The translations under genes were made by a program, and so were the position numbers. Under the pieces are notes generated by a model. That model made no database searches. It was not told the origin of the DNA and saw only the letters and a list, made by a program, of their open reading frames with translations. A DNA stretch of 64,000 nucleotides from Patescibacteria group bacterium (GTDB lineage Bacteria > Patescibacteriota > Microgenomatia > UBA1406 > GWC2-37-13): assembly GCA_026415975.1 (NCBI GenBank), contig JAOAFZ010000005.1, positions 1 through 64,000 of the forward strand. Reading direction: 5' to 3'. Positions 43,164-51,694 of this stretch are shown piece by piece. How positions within the stretch are numbered: position 1 is the stretch's first letter; every line of letters starts with the position of its first letter.

Positions 43164-43517
43164 ATGGCAAGCCAGAACAATCCCGCCTGTTCTCTCACCG
43201 GAAAGCATTGCATCCCCTGTGAGGGGGGAGTTCCTCCGTTGACCGAAGACCGAATAGCAGAACTGCTCAGTGAGCTTTCAGGCTGGACGGTACGGGACGG
43301 GAAGATACTAGGAAAACACTTTGAATTCAGAAACTTTAAAGAGGTAATCCAGGTGGTAAATCAGATCGCAGATATAGCGGATGCGGAAGGGCATCATCCG
43401 GATCTGTACATTCATAGCTGGAAGCATCTGGATGTTAAGCTTAGTACTCATGCGATCGGGGGGCTTTCGGAAAACGACTTCATTCTGGCGGCGAAGATTG
43501 ATGCCGTGGTAGGGTAA
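43164..43517 (+). CDS. Pterin-4a-carbinolamine dehydratase
   Basis: 117 residues with the PCD/DCoH signature: 'LSGWTVRDGKILGKHFEFRN' then 'AEGHHPDLYIHSWKHLDVKL' with the catalytic His pair and 'LSTHAIGGLSENDFILAAKID'. The enzyme dehydrates 4a-hydroxytetrahydropterin. A Cys-rich N-terminal extension (CSLTGKHCIPCEGG) is common in a bacterial subgroup and may bind metal. No aromatic amino acid hydroxylase is in the window, so the pterin source is unknown. Confidence 0.9.
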   Translation: MASQNNPACSLTGKHCIPCEGGVPPLTEDRIAELLSELSGWTVRDGKILGKHFEFRNFKEVIQVVNQIADIADAEGHHPDLYIHSWKHLDVKLSTHAIGGLSENDFILAAKIDAVVG

Positions 43518-43582
43518 CACCTACACACTCCATTCTTGTGCTCGTGCACTATCCCCACGCTGGTTCCGCTACAATTGTTCTT

Positions 43583-44935
43583 ATGAAAGTAAAGTTTCTC
43601 GGTGCGGCGGGAACAGTAACCGGTTCGTCATATATCCTGACCTCCGGTTCAGGAACTTCAATTCTCATTGATATGGGTATGTTTCAAGGTACCCAGGAAA
43701 TCGAAAAGTTGAACTATCTTCCCTACGAGTACGACTGCCGCATGATAACCGACGCGGTTCTGACACATGCACACCTGGATCACTGCGGACGTCTGCCAGT
43801 TGCAGTAAACAAAGGCTTTAATGGCAAGATATATATGACCCCGCCGACACGGGATTTGACAGAGCTTTCATTGCTGGATTCAGCTCAAATTGCCATCAAC
43901 GATGGAAAAAAAATTCTCTACGATCGTGGACTTGCCCAGAGAACAATAGACAGGTTTAAGACAGTCGGCTACCACGAACCGTTCCGGGCGGGTGACTTTA
44001 AGGTAACATTCCGCGATGCGGGCCATATAGTAGGATCGGCAAGTCTTGAAATAGAAGATCTGCAGCCTGATTCCGAAATCCGGAAAATCGTCTTCAGTGG
44101 TGATCTGGGGAATACTCCGGAAGACCTTGTCAAACCGACCGAGTTTTTCTCTGAGGCGGATGCGGTTGTTATGGAATCAACATATGGAGACAGGCTGCAT
44201 CCGGAAGAAGATGCAGTTACGATGTTACAGGAAGAGATAAATGCTATCGAATGGACCGATTCAACGCTATTGATTCCGGCATTTGCGCTTGAACGCACAC
44301 AAGAGATACTGAATATGATTATGCATCTGAAACGTGCCGGAAGAGTGCGTCAGGAAACTCCGGTTTATCTTGACAGCCCGATGGCGGAAAAAGCAACGAT
44401 GATCTATCTTTCCCATCTTGATATGCTCAACGAGCACATACACCGTGATCTGGAAGAAACGGGTTCACCCTTCGGTTTTCCGGGCCTGGAGGTGGTGCAT
44501 AAGCGCGGCCATAGTATGGCACTACACAAACATTCAGGTGCAAAAGTTATCATTGCAGGCAGTGGGATGATGACAGGCGGCCGGATTGTAAGTCATGCGG
44601 CATTCTACCTTCGCGATCCGAACACGCGCCTGATGATCGTCGGGTATCAGGGTGAAGGCACCCTTGGTCGGCAGTTGATGGAAGGCGCAAAGGAAGTAGT
44701 AATAGAAAACGAAGTTGTATCAGTCCGGGCAACGATTACCGTTACGCACGCTCTCAGTTCTCATGCTGATCAGGACGCGCTTCTTGATTGGGTAGGCCAC
44801 ATCCGGGGTGTTAGAAAGCTGTTTCTTACACACGGCGAAGATTCTTCCCGGACAGCCTTGCAACAGCGCATTATAAAAGATCTGGGAATCTCCGATGTCA
44901 CCCTTCCTGTATTAAATCAGGAAGTGACATTGTGA
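43583..44935 (+). CDS. Metallo-beta-lactamase/beta-CASP RNA nuclease
   Basis: 450 residues from the ATG at 43583 (MKVKFLGAAGTVTGSSYIL). 'VLTHAHLDHCGRLPVAVNKGF' is the HxHxDH zinc site; 'SGDLGNTPEDL' and 'MESTYGDRLHP' follow; the beta-CASP section has 'GSGMMTGGRIVSHAAFYL' and the C-terminal 'SSHADQDALLDWVGH'. The order matches Ysh1/RNase-J-like RNA-processing nucleases of the 'KH-less bacterial' kind. A TACAAT box (43570-43575) ends 7 nt before the ATG. Probably acts in mRNA turnover; endo- or exo-activity not decidable here. Confidence 0.92.
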   Translation: MKVKFLGAAGTVTGSSYILTSGSGTSILIDMGMFQGTQEIEKLNYLPYEYDCRMITDAVLTHAHLDHCGRLPVAVNKGFNGKIYMTPPTRDLTELSLLDSAQIAINDGKKILYDRGLAQRTIDRFKTVGYHEPFRAGDFKVTFRDAGHIVGSASLEIEDLQPDSEIRKIVFSGDLGNTPEDLVKPTEFFSEADAVVMESTYGDRLHPEEDAVTMLQEEINAIEWTDSTLLIPAFALERTQEILNMIMHLKRAGRVRQETPVYLDSPMAEKATMIYLSHLDMLNEHIHRDLEETGSPFGFPGLEVVHKRGHSMALHKHSGAKVIIAGSGMMTGGRIVSHAAFYLRDPNTRLMIVGYQGEGTLGRQLMEGAKEVVIENEVVSVRATITVTHALSSHADQDALLDWVGHIRGVRKLFLTHGEDSSRTALQQRIIKDLGISDVTLPVLNQEVTL

Positions 44936-44971
44936 GATTCTTACCATATACCTGCAACCTGGTAAAAAATG

Positions 44972-46366
44972 TCATCTGACAGGATATATGGATAATCCGT
45001 TTATGCGTTTTTTCGTAAGAAACTTCCTGAGAATTTTATAGGTATCTGGGTCGAAGTGATACTCATAGCGTGTTGTTTGCAGTTCACTTAGATCTGATTC
45101 GTCAATCTTTGCCAGTGCACACCAGCGGTCAAAAAGAAATATATCGGTCCGTTCGCTTTGTGGGTCTATTTCGCGCACCAGAACCGGACCGGAAAATGGC
45201 CACTCCGGAATCCTTGTACCCTGAAACGCCGCCAGAAACCGCGCATTCCAGCTTTCCAGGGGTTCATCTCCCGAACACACACCGGTACATTTACCAAGTT
45301 TTGCATCGAAACATCTTGTCCCCTTTTCGAGCCCCAGGAGAACCGGACAGAGTCCGTGCTTCTCGCACATTTCTTGTAGGTAATCCCGGGCCTTTCCCCG
45401 CGATGGTGCAATAAATAGTACTTCGGAAAGACTGTCAGGATCAAGCATACCATTTTCAGAAATAATTGCCGTCAAATAACCTTTTGTATTCGGTCGCAAC
45501 CGGATTGCTGTCAAAGACTCTACCGAACGGAGTCGCCGGTTATAAAGGGGTTTTTGCTCTTTAATAAGACGGGCTTCGAGTATTAATGCCCCCAGTTCTC
45601 CTGCTGTGGAGATTGTCTCGATACGCCGCACCTGCTGAGAGATCATCAACTCTGTCGTACTTGTGTTATCACCGGAAAAATGGGAAAGTACCCGGCTGCG
45701 GATGCTCCGGCTTTTTCCGATATACAATGGAACTTCCCCTTCGCCGTAAAAAAGATACACACCGGCAGTATCGGGCAGCTCCCGGGTTGCATTTATTCCC
45801 AGATGATCGGGAAGTGAAGGCTGGCGGAGAATCGAAGAAACTGTTTGCTCGAGCGGTAGGTGAGGATGGTCATCACGCACGATTCGGTAAAAATCCCAGA
45901 GTACCCGGGCGTCGTCGAAGGCCCGGTGGCGGTTTTCACAGGCAATTCCGAACCGCTGAATGATCGAATCAAGATTATGTCTGTTATGGTGAGGAAAAAG
46001 TAACCGGGACAGTTTCACGGTGCAGAGGACTTTAGCCGAGTAGGTATAATCCTGCCTCTTGAACTCATTCCTGATAAAAGCATAGTCAAAGCGTGCATTA
46101 TGGGCCACAAAAATACAATCTTCGAGCAACTCATATACGTCCTGCATGACATCTCGAAAATCTGGAGCTTCCCGGAGAGCTGAAGGGCTAATTCCGGTCA
46201 TCTCCAGGATAAATGGTGGAATATGAGTGTGCGGGTTTAAGAGGGTCTTGTACTCGGTAACACGGTCTCCTGCATCTACACGGAGAATACCGATCTCGAT
46301 TATACGGTCTGCGGTAACGCTACTGCCGGTGGTTTCGATGTCTACAAATGCAAGCGGGTGGTCCAT
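44972..46366 (-). CDS. DnaQ-type exonuclease fused to a GIY-YIG (UvrC/Cho-like) nuclease
   Basis: 464 residues. Residues 1-165 are a DEDDh exonuclease: 'FVDIETTGSSVTADRIIEIG' (D9, E11), 'FVAHNARFDYAFI', 'HRAFDDARVLWDFY'. Residues ~198-290 are a GIY-YIG domain: 'AGVYLFYGEGEVPLYIGKSRS' with 'LEARLIKEQKPLYNRRLR' containing the metal-binding Glu. The remainder includes a conserved Cys cluster 'CFDAKLGKCTGVC', as in UvrC-like proteins. This is the exonuclease-Cho arrangement linked to excision repair. Its promoter carries a LexA box, so it should be SOS-induced. Confidence 0.92.
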   Translation of the reverse strand: MDHPLAFVDIETTGSSVTADRIIEIGILRVDAGDRVTEYKTLLNPHTHIPPFILEMTGISPSALREAPDFRDVMQDVYELLEDCIFVAHNARFDYAFIRNEFKRQDYTYSAKVLCTVKLSRLLFPHHNRHNLDSIIQRFGIACENRHRAFDDARVLWDFYRIVRDDHPHLPLEQTVSSILRQPSLPDHLGINATRELPDTAGVYLFYGEGEVPLYIGKSRSIRSRVLSHFSGDNTSTTELMISQQVRRIETISTAGELGALILEARLIKEQKPLYNRRLRSVESLTAIRLRPNTKGYLTAIISENGMLDPDSLSEVLFIAPSRGKARDYLQEMCEKHGLCPVLLGLEKGTRCFDAKLGKCTGVCSGDEPLESWNARFLAAFQGTRIPEWPFSGPVLVREIDPQSERTDIFLFDRWCALAKIDESDLSELQTTRYEYHFDPDTYKILRKFLTKKRINGLSIYPVR

Positions 46367-46409
46367 ATGAGCAGGAAGTACTGCAGTGTGCCAAGTAACC
46401 GTGTATCGT

Positions 46410-46438
46410 AGTATAGGGAACTATCGTTCACTTGGCAA
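46410..46438 (-). promoter_or_regulatory. SOS promoter of the exonuclease/GIY-YIG gene
   Basis: On the minus strand: TTGCCA (46433-46438), 17-nt spacer, TATACT (46410-46415). The spacer contains GAAC-GATA-GTTC (46418-46429), the same Gram-positive-type LexA box as in the lexA promoter, in the same location between -35 and -10. The predicted transcript starts about 38 nt before the ATG at 46366. Confidence 0.8.
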
Positions 46439-46483
46439 GAGGCATAAGCGCTCCGGAGGATATCATGTCCATTTCACTGGGCG

Positions 46484-47512
46484 TTATTCAAAGACAATCG
46501 ATTCTGAAAAAACCTCACGCGACCCTGCACACTCCGAAAGAATGCTGTCCGGCACCACTGCTTCCAGTTCACCAGAGGCAAGTATCCGTTTCGGACAGTC
46601 GTAATATATCATCGCGCGAAGCACATATCTTCCTGGGTATGTTTTGCGTGAAAGGTCTTTGCAAGCTTTCTCTATGGGTGGATAGGCATATCCCGATACT
46701 GTTATTCCGCTTGTAACATAGCGCCGGCAGTAAGATGAACGAAGTGCATATCCTCTATCGTATAAATCACATGCACGTTCAACGTTCGATTCATCAACCA
46801 GGATGGTGAAGAACGTTTCGCTTGCATCTATGCACACAATTGTTCCGGGAGATACCGGGCCACGCAGTTTTCCGGAGAGAAACGCGTACATTGCCGGGGA
46901 TGACTGCTGAACCGGGATATCTCCTTGCTCAAGTGTCACATTCGGATGGGGGGTGACAAAGGTTGTCGGAACTACGGTGAGGACGGTGTTGACTGTATTT
47001 AGTTTATACGTTGTATTCTCAAAAGAGATTGTCCACGCGATCACCGGTGTGGGGCTAGGTATGCGGGTTGGCGAGCGGGTTGGTGTAAGTGTCGCCAGCG
47101 CTTTCTTTCGTAACGTGGGCAAGACAGATGGAGAAATCGCGCCTTTCTCGGTTGTACCTGTGTTTGCACTCGGCAAGGCTGCCAGTGTAGGTAAGGTTAG
47201 CGGTGCTGTTGGTACCCTGGTTTCCGGTTTTGCTTCCGACGATGCAGGCTCCGATTCCGCTGGTTTCGGGCTCTGAACTGGGGGAGGAGTATCTTTGATA
47301 CCGCTGGCGGCAGCACTGCGGGAGTTTTCATAAAGGAACCATCCGAGGAAACCTATTGTTGTTATGCTCAATACGATAAATACACCAACAATAACAAAAC
47401 GTTTTCTCGTTTTTTCTTTATCCGTGCCAGTATCATCTTCCGCCAGTGTTGCAACCTGCATAGGTGGAGGAGGAGGGCTATTTGGAAAATCGGAGGCATC
47501 GGGAAAATCCAT
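46484..47512 (-). CDS. Single-pass membrane protein with Ser/Thr/Pro-rich stalk
   Basis: 342 residues: short N-terminal cytoplasmic part with PPPPP, membrane helix at ~40-62, Pro/Thr/Ser/Ala stalk (~65-165; 'TRSPTRIPSPTP') and a C-terminal extracytoplasmic domain with several Cys (~220-325; 'CDLYDRGYALRSSYCRRYV', 'CKDLSRKTYPGRYVLRA'). The Cys-rich globular domain suggests a disulfide-bonded surface protein. No enzyme motif recognised. It is 11 nt from the msrA stop, so the two form one minus-strand operon, linking it to oxidative repair of surface proteins. Confidence 0.65.
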   Translation of the reverse strand: MDFPDASDFPNSPPPPPMQVATLAEDDTGTDKEKTRKRFVIVGVFIVLSITTIGFLGWFLYENSRSAAASGIKDTPPPVQSPKPAESEPASSEAKPETRVPTAPLTLPTLAALPSANTGTTEKGAISPSVLPTLRKKALATLTPTRSPTRIPSPTPVIAWTISFENTTYKLNTVNTVLTVVPTTFVTPHPNVTLEQGDIPVQQSSPAMYAFLSGKLRGPVSPGTIVCIDASETFFTILVDESNVERACDLYDRGYALRSSYCRRYVTSGITVSGYAYPPIEKACKDLSRKTYPGRYVLRAMIYYDCPKRILASGELEAVVPDSILSECAGSREVFSESIVFE

Positions 47513-47523
47513 TCCTCATTATC

Positions 47524-48111
47524 TCAAATACTATCCGGTTCCGACACGTTCATTATTGTAGTGCGAGGTGTCACCTTTGCATGGTCGAACAGCTTTCGGA
47601 ACTTTTCGAGCTTTGGAGCAATAACGGCGGTACAATAGGGCGCATTGGAATTATTCTCATAGTAGTCCCGGTGGTAGTTTTCCGCGGGGTAAAACGTTTC
47701 CAGAGGTGCTATTTGCGTAACAATTGGTGCAGAAACGACACCGGCGGCATCATTTTTCCGGAGGACTTCCGTTGCGATCCGATGCTGGAGGGAATTGGTC
47801 GTCAGGATGATAGAACGGTACTGGGTACCACGGTCGGCACCCTGACGGTCTGGAGTCGTCGGATCGTGGGTGTGCAGAAAGATCTCCAGAAGCTCTTCAT
47901 ATCCAATTACGTCAGGGTCAAATACTATCCGAACAACCTCTGCATGTCCGGTTCTGCCAGAACAGACGTCTTCGTACACGGGATCAGGAGTGAAGCCCCC
48001 GGCGTAACCCGGCTCCACCTTTTGAACACCTTTTACCCGTTCGAAAATTGCTTCGGTACACCAGAAACAGCCACCACCGAGCACTGCTACTTTCGGTACT
48101 GTAATACTCAT
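47524..48111 (-). CDS. msrA: Peptide methionine sulfoxide reductase A
   Basis: 195 residues from the ATG at 48111 (MSITVPKVAVLGGGCFWCTE). 'GGCFWCTEAIFERVKGV' contains the catalytic GCFW Cys, and 'GYAGG', 'HAEVVRIVFDPDVIGYEELLEIF' and 'QYRSIILTTN' are all standard MsrA blocks. It reduces the S-epimer of methionine sulfoxide in proteins. The C-terminal part lacks a clear Cys pair for self-recycling, so an external thiol system is likely. Frames extending to 48165 would add 18 residues without family support. Confidence 0.95.
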   Translation of the reverse strand: MSITVPKVAVLGGGCFWCTEAIFERVKGVQKVEPGYAGGFTPDPVYEDVCSGRTGHAEVVRIVFDPDVIGYEELLEIFLHTHDPTTPDRQGADRGTQYRSIILTTNSLQHRIATEVLRKNDAAGVVSAPIVTQIAPLETFYPAENYHRDYYENNSNAPYCTAVIAPKLEKFRKLFDHAKVTPRTTIMNVSEPDSI

Positions 48112-48272
48112 ACAAAATGGTATACGAAATCCGGGTGTTTTTCGTAATAAACTTCGTCTTTTCACTGTCCTGAAAGGCTATTTTCGTGCTTCCCCCCCAT
48201 TGGGGACAATCATTCTTATGAAGAGCTTTACGATAATCTATGATTAATAATAACACAACTGCATACTACCAC

Positions 48273-48301
48273 TAGACAACTATCTATACGATACCTATAC
48301 T
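48273..48301 (+). promoter_or_regulatory. Promoter of the DUF7282-like gene, leaderless configuration
   Basis: TAGACA (48273-48278), 17-nt spacer, TATACT (48296-48301), 6 nt to the ATG at 48308. Confidence 0.7.
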
Positions 48302-48307
48302 GGAATT

Positions 48308-48838
48308 ATGAAATCTAAATCAAAACCGAAAAAAAACCGCCTGAATATCGTGACTCCGTTCTCACGGACTGTTACGGCAATACTATTTCTTGCCATACCG
48401 TTAATTCTGTTTTTTATTGGAATTAACTATGGCCGTGACCTGGAAAGAATAGATTCCACCTATGAATTGGCAAGTAAGTCAGAACAGGCTGCTATGGAAG
48501 CTCCTGCACCGAAAAACAGTATTCTGGTAGACACGCAGACTCCCGGCAAAGAGGTGACCGTCCGTTCTGCGATCATTGACGGCGGTGGATATGTTGTTAT
48601 CTACCGTGCAGACGCTCAAGGTATGCCCGGAAAGGTGATCGGTAAATCTGCTTTCATCGAATCGGATGCTATGAATGTGGTTATCCCGCTGACCGAGGCA
48701 GTGGCAAGTGGTGATAGACTTGTTGCCGGTCTGAATGTAGATGACGGGGACACTGTTTTCGAGTTCCCGGGGGCTGATGCAGCTGTAACCGATGCAGCAG
48801 GAAATCCCGTAGTTGTGTCATTTTCCGTATCAGAATAA
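48308..48838 (+). CDS. Membrane-anchored protein with DUF7282-like beta domain
   Basis: 176 residues: basic N-terminus (MKSKSKPKKNRL), one membrane helix (~22-42) and a C-terminal beta domain 'SAIIDGGGYVVIYRADAQGMPGKVIGKSAFI' in pattern, followed by 'LTEAVASGDRLVAGLNVDDGD'. This resembles DUF7282-type surface domains ('GGYVVVH... GEVLGVS..L..G.H..V.V.L'), described mainly from archaeal and CPR proteins. Function unknown; extracytoplasmic. It forms an operon with the META-domain gene that starts 30 nt later. Confidence 0.65.
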   Translation: MKSKSKPKKNRLNIVTPFSRTVTAILFLAIPLILFFIGINYGRDLERIDSTYELASKSEQAAMEAPAPKNSILVDTQTPGKEVTVRSAIIDGGGYVVIYRADAQGMPGKVIGKSAFIESDAMNVVIPLTEAVASGDRLVAGLNVDDGDTVFEFPGADAAVTDAAGNPVVVSFSVSE

Positions 48839-48868
48839 ACTAGATAGTAGTCTCTTACCAGCAAACAT

Positions 48869-49450
48869 ATGAAAAAAAACACTAAAACTGCGAAACACAA
48901 GGTAAAGCATGCCCGGACAACAAGCTCTGGAAAATCAGGAACAAAGGTCCGCTCGTTTCCGCGACAAATGATTCTTTCGGCACTTGCGGTCCTTGTTCTT
49001 GGCGTCTGTGGTATTGTACTCATAAATAACGATGCACAAAAGAAATCGGAACAACTAGCACTCAGAGAACCACTGAACCCGTACCAGGTTCAGTCAGCTG
49101 CAGTCTCTCTCCCAATACTGGGTTACTGGACGCTGGAATCGATCAAATACACTGATGAGTCGATCCAGACTCCAAATACTACCGGAAAGTACACGGTAGA
49201 TTTCGCCAATAACGGCTTTCTTCAGATTGGCGCAGATTGTGTCAAAGCTATCGGATCATACTCAACGGACGGGAACAGTATTGATCTGTCCGCTACGATC
49301 TCCGGAGAAAATACCTGTACCGAAGGATCGTTGGGGACGCGCTTCATTGATGCGTTAAATAAAGCAGAATGGTATACATTCCGCGAGGGTGCCCTGGTGA
49401 TAAATATGCGGTCCGGCGCGGGTACCATAGTCCTGGTAAAAGTCCAATAA
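48869..49450 (+). CDS. Membrane-anchored META/HslJ-like protein
   Basis: 193 residues: basic N-terminus, membrane helix (~30-50), then a META-like domain: 'LGYWTLESIKYTDESIQTPN', 'YTVDFANNGFLQIGADCVKAIGSYS', 'IDLSATISGENTCTEGSLGTRFIDALNKAEWY'. The pattern W-x-L... GxCN...T..MAC of HslJ/META is recognisable, with CVKAIGSYS in the place of GCN. Such domains occur in envelope stress proteins. No catalytic role is established. It follows the DUF7282-like gene. Confidence 0.7.
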   Translation: MKKNTKTAKHKVKHARTTSSGKSGTKVRSFPRQMILSALAVLVLGVCGIVLINNDAQKKSEQLALREPLNPYQVQSAAVSLPILGYWTLESIKYTDESIQTPNTTGKYTVDFANNGFLQIGADCVKAIGSYSTDGNSIDLSATISGENTCTEGSLGTRFIDALNKAEWYTFREGALVINMRSGAGTIVLVKVQ

Positions 49451-49461
49451 CGTAGCCAGGA

Positions 49462-49983
49462 TCACTCAAGCAGGAGGAGTGCCATCATAATGGAAATCTC
49501 TTCTATAAATAGGAGAAGCTGTATAATTCCCTTTCGGGTTTCAGTCTCTTTGTGTAGCTCCGGAATAAGATCAGCTCCAGCGATATAAATGAAGCTGCCT
49601 GCGGTAAAAGGAATCAGATATTGATTCAGCCACTCCACATGCTGAGTCGCTGCGAAGGCGGCAATTGTCCCAGCTAAAGCGGTAAGTGCCGTAGCAAAGT
49701 TGTAAAACAGTGCCTTGCCTCGCGATAAACAGAAAGCTCGCCCTATCGAACGGAAGGTGACAATGGCGCCAGTGGATAACCTTTTCGATCAAAAACGATA
49801 CCACGAGACCGGCGAGGATTGCCAGCGATGAGCCCAGCGTCCAGCCGGATTCTTCGACCATCTCGGGAAGCAGATGTATATCCGAATAGCGCGCCTGCGA
49901 AAAAAACTGACCAGGTAAATGAGCCCCCTGCGTAAGGCATCTTCTCTTACTGAAAGTGTAAAAACGCCGATCAACGAAAACCC
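49462..49983 (-). pseudogene. ZIP-family metal transporter, broken by frameshifts
   Basis: Pieces of a ZIP protein occur in three frames of the minus strand: 'IGVFTLSVREDALRRGLIYL', 'FFAGALFG', 'MVEESGWTLGSSLAILAGLV' plus 'FLIEKVIHWRHCH' (the metal-binding region), then 'GKALFYNFATALTALAGTIA' and 'AGSFIYIAGADLIPELHKE'. In an intact ZIP these would be one ~180-240-residue chain. At least three frame changes are needed, so this is a decayed gene. It lies directly after the Ca/Na antiporter gene. Alternatively the assembly has errors here, but three shifts make decay more likely. Confidence 0.75.
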
Positions 49984-50967
49984 TTATCGTGTAAACAGGT
50001 ATAGCAGAAAGAGACCGTACACGATCAGCATTCCGGCACCCTCGATTCTTCCTAGTGAGTGTTTCTTAAGTACGAACAGTGAAACAAACACAAAGGCTGT
50101 TCCAATAAGGAGAATAAGAATTTCTGCAATGTTCTGACCGGTAATCGGAAGCGGACGGATTACTGCGGTAATCCCGAGGATCATAAAAATATTAAAGATA
50201 TTCGATCCGATGATGTTGCCGACACCAATGTCGGTTTGTCGTTTTAGTGCGGCAACAATCCCGGTAATTAGCTCCGGAGCGCTGGTACTGAGGGCAACCA
50301 GAGTGAGTCCCACAAAGGTGCGTCCCAGATTATATGTATCTGCGATAGCCACCGACTGTGTTACCGTCAGATGACTGCCTGCTACCAGCCCCGCAAGGCC
50401 GATTAGCATATATGCACCGGAACGTAATCCGGAGAGCCGGGGAATATCCAGCTTGATTGACGTGTCCTTTTTTGCAGACGAGAATGCGTAGTATAGAAAA
50501 ATAACAAAAAAGCACAGAAGAACGAGTCCGTTTGCCAACCCGATCTGCCCGATCTCATCAGTACTTCCTAGCACCTCACCGATCTTGGTCCGGTATTCCA
50601 GAACGTACTCCAACCCCAGTATAGAAAGCACGATTGCGCCTAGAAAAGACATAGGAATCTCTTTCCAGATTGTATTTTTTTTCAGCCTGAGCGGTGTAAT
50701 AAACGCCATAACACCGGGAATAAGCAGTATATTAACAATGTTCGATCCGATTATTGCTCCCAGTACCAATCGTGTAGCTCCCTCCAAAGCCCCCGTTATG
50801 GAAACCATTAACTCCGGCAGTGATGTGCCGAACGCAACAACTGTCAGGCCTATTACCAGAGGAGCAACTTTCAGCCGGAGTGCGAGTGAGGATGCCCCCG
50901 AAATAAGAAGATCGGATGCGTATACAAGCATCGCAATGCCCAGAAAAAACAGTAGAAATAGTATCAC
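49984..50967 (-). CDS. Calcium/sodium antiporter (CaxA/YrbG type)
   Basis: About 327 residues, ten membrane helices in two inverted halves. The alpha repeats are clear: 'VVAFGTSLPELMVSITGAL' and 'LVALSTSAPELITGIVAAL', with 'GAIIGSNIVNILLIPG' and 'GNIIGSNIFNIFMILG'. The Glu residues within them bind Ca2+/Na+. It is a secondary exchanger of the CaCA superfamily. The GTG at 50967 is 6 nt past a minus-strand TATAAT box (50974-50979), in the leaderless spacing seen elsewhere; GTG at 50970 is an alternative. Confidence 0.9.
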   Translation of the reverse strand: MILFLLFFLGIAMLVYASDLLISGASSLALRLKVAPLVIGLTVVAFGTSLPELMVSITGALEGATRLVLGAIIGSNIVNILLIPGVMAFITPLRLKKNTIWKEIPMSFLGAIVLSILGLEYVLEYRTKIGEVLGSTDEIGQIGLANGLVLLCFFVIFLYYAFSSAKKDTSIKLDIPRLSGLRSGAYMLIGLAGLVAGSHLTVTQSVAIADTYNLGRTFVGLTLVALSTSAPELITGIVAALKRQTDIGVGNIIGSNIFNIFMILGITAVIRPLPITGQNIAEILILLIGTAFVFVSLFVLKKHSLGRIEGAGMLIVYGLFLLYLFTR

Positions 50968-50993
50968 CACATCATTATACTTAAAAACTGTGG

Positions 50994-50999
50994 TATAAT
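50994..50999 (+). promoter_or_regulatory. Extended -10 promoter upstream of the RRM gene
   Basis: TGG-TATAAT; the transcript would begin near 51006 and leave a ~105-nt leader, unlike the leaderless genes around it. A second TATAAT at 51061-51066 could give a shorter leader of ~40 nt. A Shine-Dalgarno site (AGAGGGGGTG) precedes the GTG start. Confidence 0.5.
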
Positions 51000-51111
51000 A
51001 AGTTTGTTACAGATCGTGGACACCATTAAAGATTCGAAGTTTCTGCTCAGTTGATCTGCTTATAATGGATTTAGATATTTACTTCATGTGAGAGGGGGTG
51101 TAATATAGTTA

Positions 51112-51372
51112 GTGGACAATCGGAAATTATACGTCGGTAACCTCCCGTGGGCCATCAATAACCAGTCGCTTTTTGACATGTTCGCTCCCTACGGTGCGAT
51201 CATTGAAGCCATTGTCATCTCTGATCGCGCAACCGGACGCTCAAAAGGCTTCGGTTTCGTAACATTCGAAAACGACTCTGACGCTGAACGCGCCGCTGCA
51301 GAGATGCACGACAAGGAAGTCAACGGGCGCAAGCTCGTCGTCAATGTCGCACGCCCGCGCGTAGCGCAATAA
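51112..51372 (+). CDS. RRM-type RNA-binding protein
   Basis: 86 residues, a single RRM: RNP2 'KLYVGNLPW' at ~5-13 and RNP1 'KGFGFVTFEN' at ~45-54, ending 'GRKLVVNVARPR'. The RNP aromatic residues are conserved, so single-stranded RNA binding is likely. Bacterial RRM proteins of this size occur in cyanobacteria and CPR and are often cold-induced. It begins with GTG preceded by a strong Shine-Dalgarno site and a ~100-nt leader, which allows post-transcriptional regulation. A structured RNA candidate follows its stop codon. Confidence 0.92.
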   Translation: MDNRKLYVGNLPWAINNQSLFDMFAPYGAIIEAIVISDRATGRSKGFGFVTFENDSDAERAAAEMHDKEVNGRKLVVNVARPRVAQ

Positions 51373-51395
51373 TATCGTAAAAAGAGTAATAGTTT

Positions 51396-51590
51396 GGAGG
51401 TACGAAAATGCCTTAATCTGTTACCTGCGGTATTTTTCGTAGTCCTCCCCGTGAGTGCCCAGAACGCTGCGGGATCCAGATGGAAGATGTTGTTCCCCGG
51501 GCACAAACGGAGGACCTACGATGATCGGCACCTCTACAGGCCTCGTTTTCTTGAAAAACGGCTGTTTTCTGCTTATTCTTCTTCGGTTTT
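51396..51590 (+). ncRNA. Candidate structured RNA with two mutually exclusive stems
   Basis: Segment A (51396-51412, starts GGAGGTACGAAAAT) can pair with segment B (51429-51448, ...TTTTTCGTAGTCCTCC). Segment B (51437-51448) can instead pair with segment C (51509-51521, GGAGGACCTACGA, one bulge). Between B and C, GTGCCC (51455-51460) pairs with GGGCAC (51499-51504). After C comes a hairpin with CGTTTT/AAAACG (51544-51560) and T-rich DNA. A has GGAGG plus a two-codon reading frame (ATG CCT TAA at 51408). This could be an independent small RNA or a switch; class unknown. Confidence 0.5.
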
Positions 51591-51694
51591 TATGATAGCT
51601 TCTCCCATTTATGCGCAGTTATACCCCGTCGCTTGATTATAATAAGTTCAGCAATATACCAGTTTTCTGGTAAATGGAGAGGGTGTAATGAACT

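Noticed and set aside
44940-44995. Bidirectional terminator between the beta-CASP and exonuclease genes
   Set aside because: CCATATA...TATATGG and TTACC...GGTAA pairings exist but are weak and A/T-rich, and no strong G+C stem with T-tract is seen.
47464-48147. Plus-strand 227-codon frame over msrA
   Set aside because: It is the antisense of msrA, whose catalytic motif is unmistakable.
51396-51590. SRP RNA or 6S RNA identity for the structured region
   Set aside because: A GGAAG loop and a long hairpin are superficially similar, but the conserved AGCAG internal loop of SRP helix 8 and the 6S bubble pattern are not found.
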